A stretch of 5,689 nucleotides of DNA from contig JABMQX010000301.1 in assembly GCA_013203085.1 (NCBI GenBank), positions 1 through 5,689 on the forward strand, written 5' to 3'. Of this stretch, positions 5,267 to 5,689 are shown in pieces. The notes beneath the pieces were generated by a model. The model was given only the letters and a program-made list of their open reading frames with translations, had not been told where the DNA came from and made no database searches. This stretch comes from a bacterium. Lineage in GTDB: Bacteria; Auribacterota; JABMQX01. A program made the position numbers and the translations under genes. Within the stretch, counting starts at the first letter, position 1. Each line of letters starts with the position of its first letter.

Positions 5267-5689
5267 GGTATTCTCTTGATCTACCTATGTCGCCATCAGA
5301 TACTCATCCCTCGACGGCTTCGGAGGAGACTTCCCCCTGTAAGAACAAGCGCGACGTTCCCGTTGTCCCGTCCACTCGGTCGAACCAGTTAATCTACACA
5401 AAAGCTCCGTTTGCCGGGTACGGATCACCCCAAAATCAATATTTTACTTTCGGCGCCCGGGTAGTCAAGCGGAATTTGATGAAAACGTTGGCGAGCGGCG
5501 GATGCCGTTTCGAAAGCCGAGGAGAGGTCTCTGGCAAGGGTTACGCTTACTTGCCGGGCTGCGCAAGAGTCAACGAAGGAAAACGAGAACCTTACGGAGC
5601 GCAGTCTGCAAAGCAGATGGATGCTCCTTGAAGCCATGCACTTCCCTTTGTTGACGAGGAAAATGCGTGGAACCACTTGGTCAGAAAAA
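5267..5689. other. About 420 bases without a convincing gene
   Basis: This is the upstream region of the nuclease fusion gene. Open frames on both strands (5260-5631 plus, 5425-5676 minus) have no recognisable domain, poor codon pattern and no good ribosome binding site. No integron integrase gene or clear attI/attC is visible. A 6-bp hairpin (GGCAAG 5533-5538 with CTTGCC 5550-5555) lacks a T-tract. Whatever promoter drives the nuclease gene should lie here, but I cannot name a convincing -35/-10 pair. Confidence 0.4.

Noticed and set aside
5533..5555. GGCAAG...CTTGCC hairpin as a terminator
   Set aside because: Only 6 bp with an 11-base loop and no T-tract on either strand, and no gene end nearby.
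5260..5676. Open frames on both strands at the right end
   Set aside because: No recognisable family or hydrophobic pattern, and they overlap antisense to each other with no good start signals.

Overview
The window looks like bacterial chromosome or metagenomic contig DNA. It is mostly GC-rich, with one sharply AT-rich insert. Every gene I can support lies on the minus strand, so the biological reading direction runs from high to low coordinates. An exported FG-GAP/VCBS-repeat protein next to two exported CubicO/class-C beta-lactamase-type serine hydrolases would fit Planctomycetes, Verrucomicrobia or a similar polysaccharide-degrading or environmental lineage. That is an impression from gene content, not a taxonomic assignment.

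Layout, high to low coordinates. 5267-5689: about 420 bases with no convincing gene. 5266-4151: a 371-aa fusion of an N-terminal pentapeptide-repeat domain to a C-terminal Mrr-type restriction endonuclease domain. 4053-3832: a 73-aa protein with two predicted membrane segments and a strong Shine-Dalgarno sequence. 3837-3737: an inverted repeat of about 101 bp with the hallmarks of an integron attC recombination site. 3701-3300: an AT-rich gene for a probable CBS-domain-like protein that seems cut off in its second half. 3316-2127: an exported serine hydrolase broken by a frameshift exactly in its SxxK active-site motif. 2116 (or 2122)-1031: a second exported serine hydrolase, intact, directly following the first. 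1030-537: an intergenic stretch with a hairpin and a possible promoter. 536-1: the N-terminal part of a secreted FG-GAP/VCBS protein that runs off the left edge.

Reading: positions from about 3390 to at least 4117, and perhaps to 5266, look like integron gene cassettes (small unrelated genes in one orientation, variable base composition, a stop codon inside the attC end). They are joined at about 3390 to a host-type operon of serine hydrolases. The AT-rich cassette lacks its own attC and appears truncated at that junction. No integrase gene or clear attI is in the window. The most interesting items are the attC site with its cassettes, the pentapeptide-repeat/Mrr nuclease fusion as a possible mobile defence gene, and the frameshift inside the catalytic motif of the first serine hydrolase.
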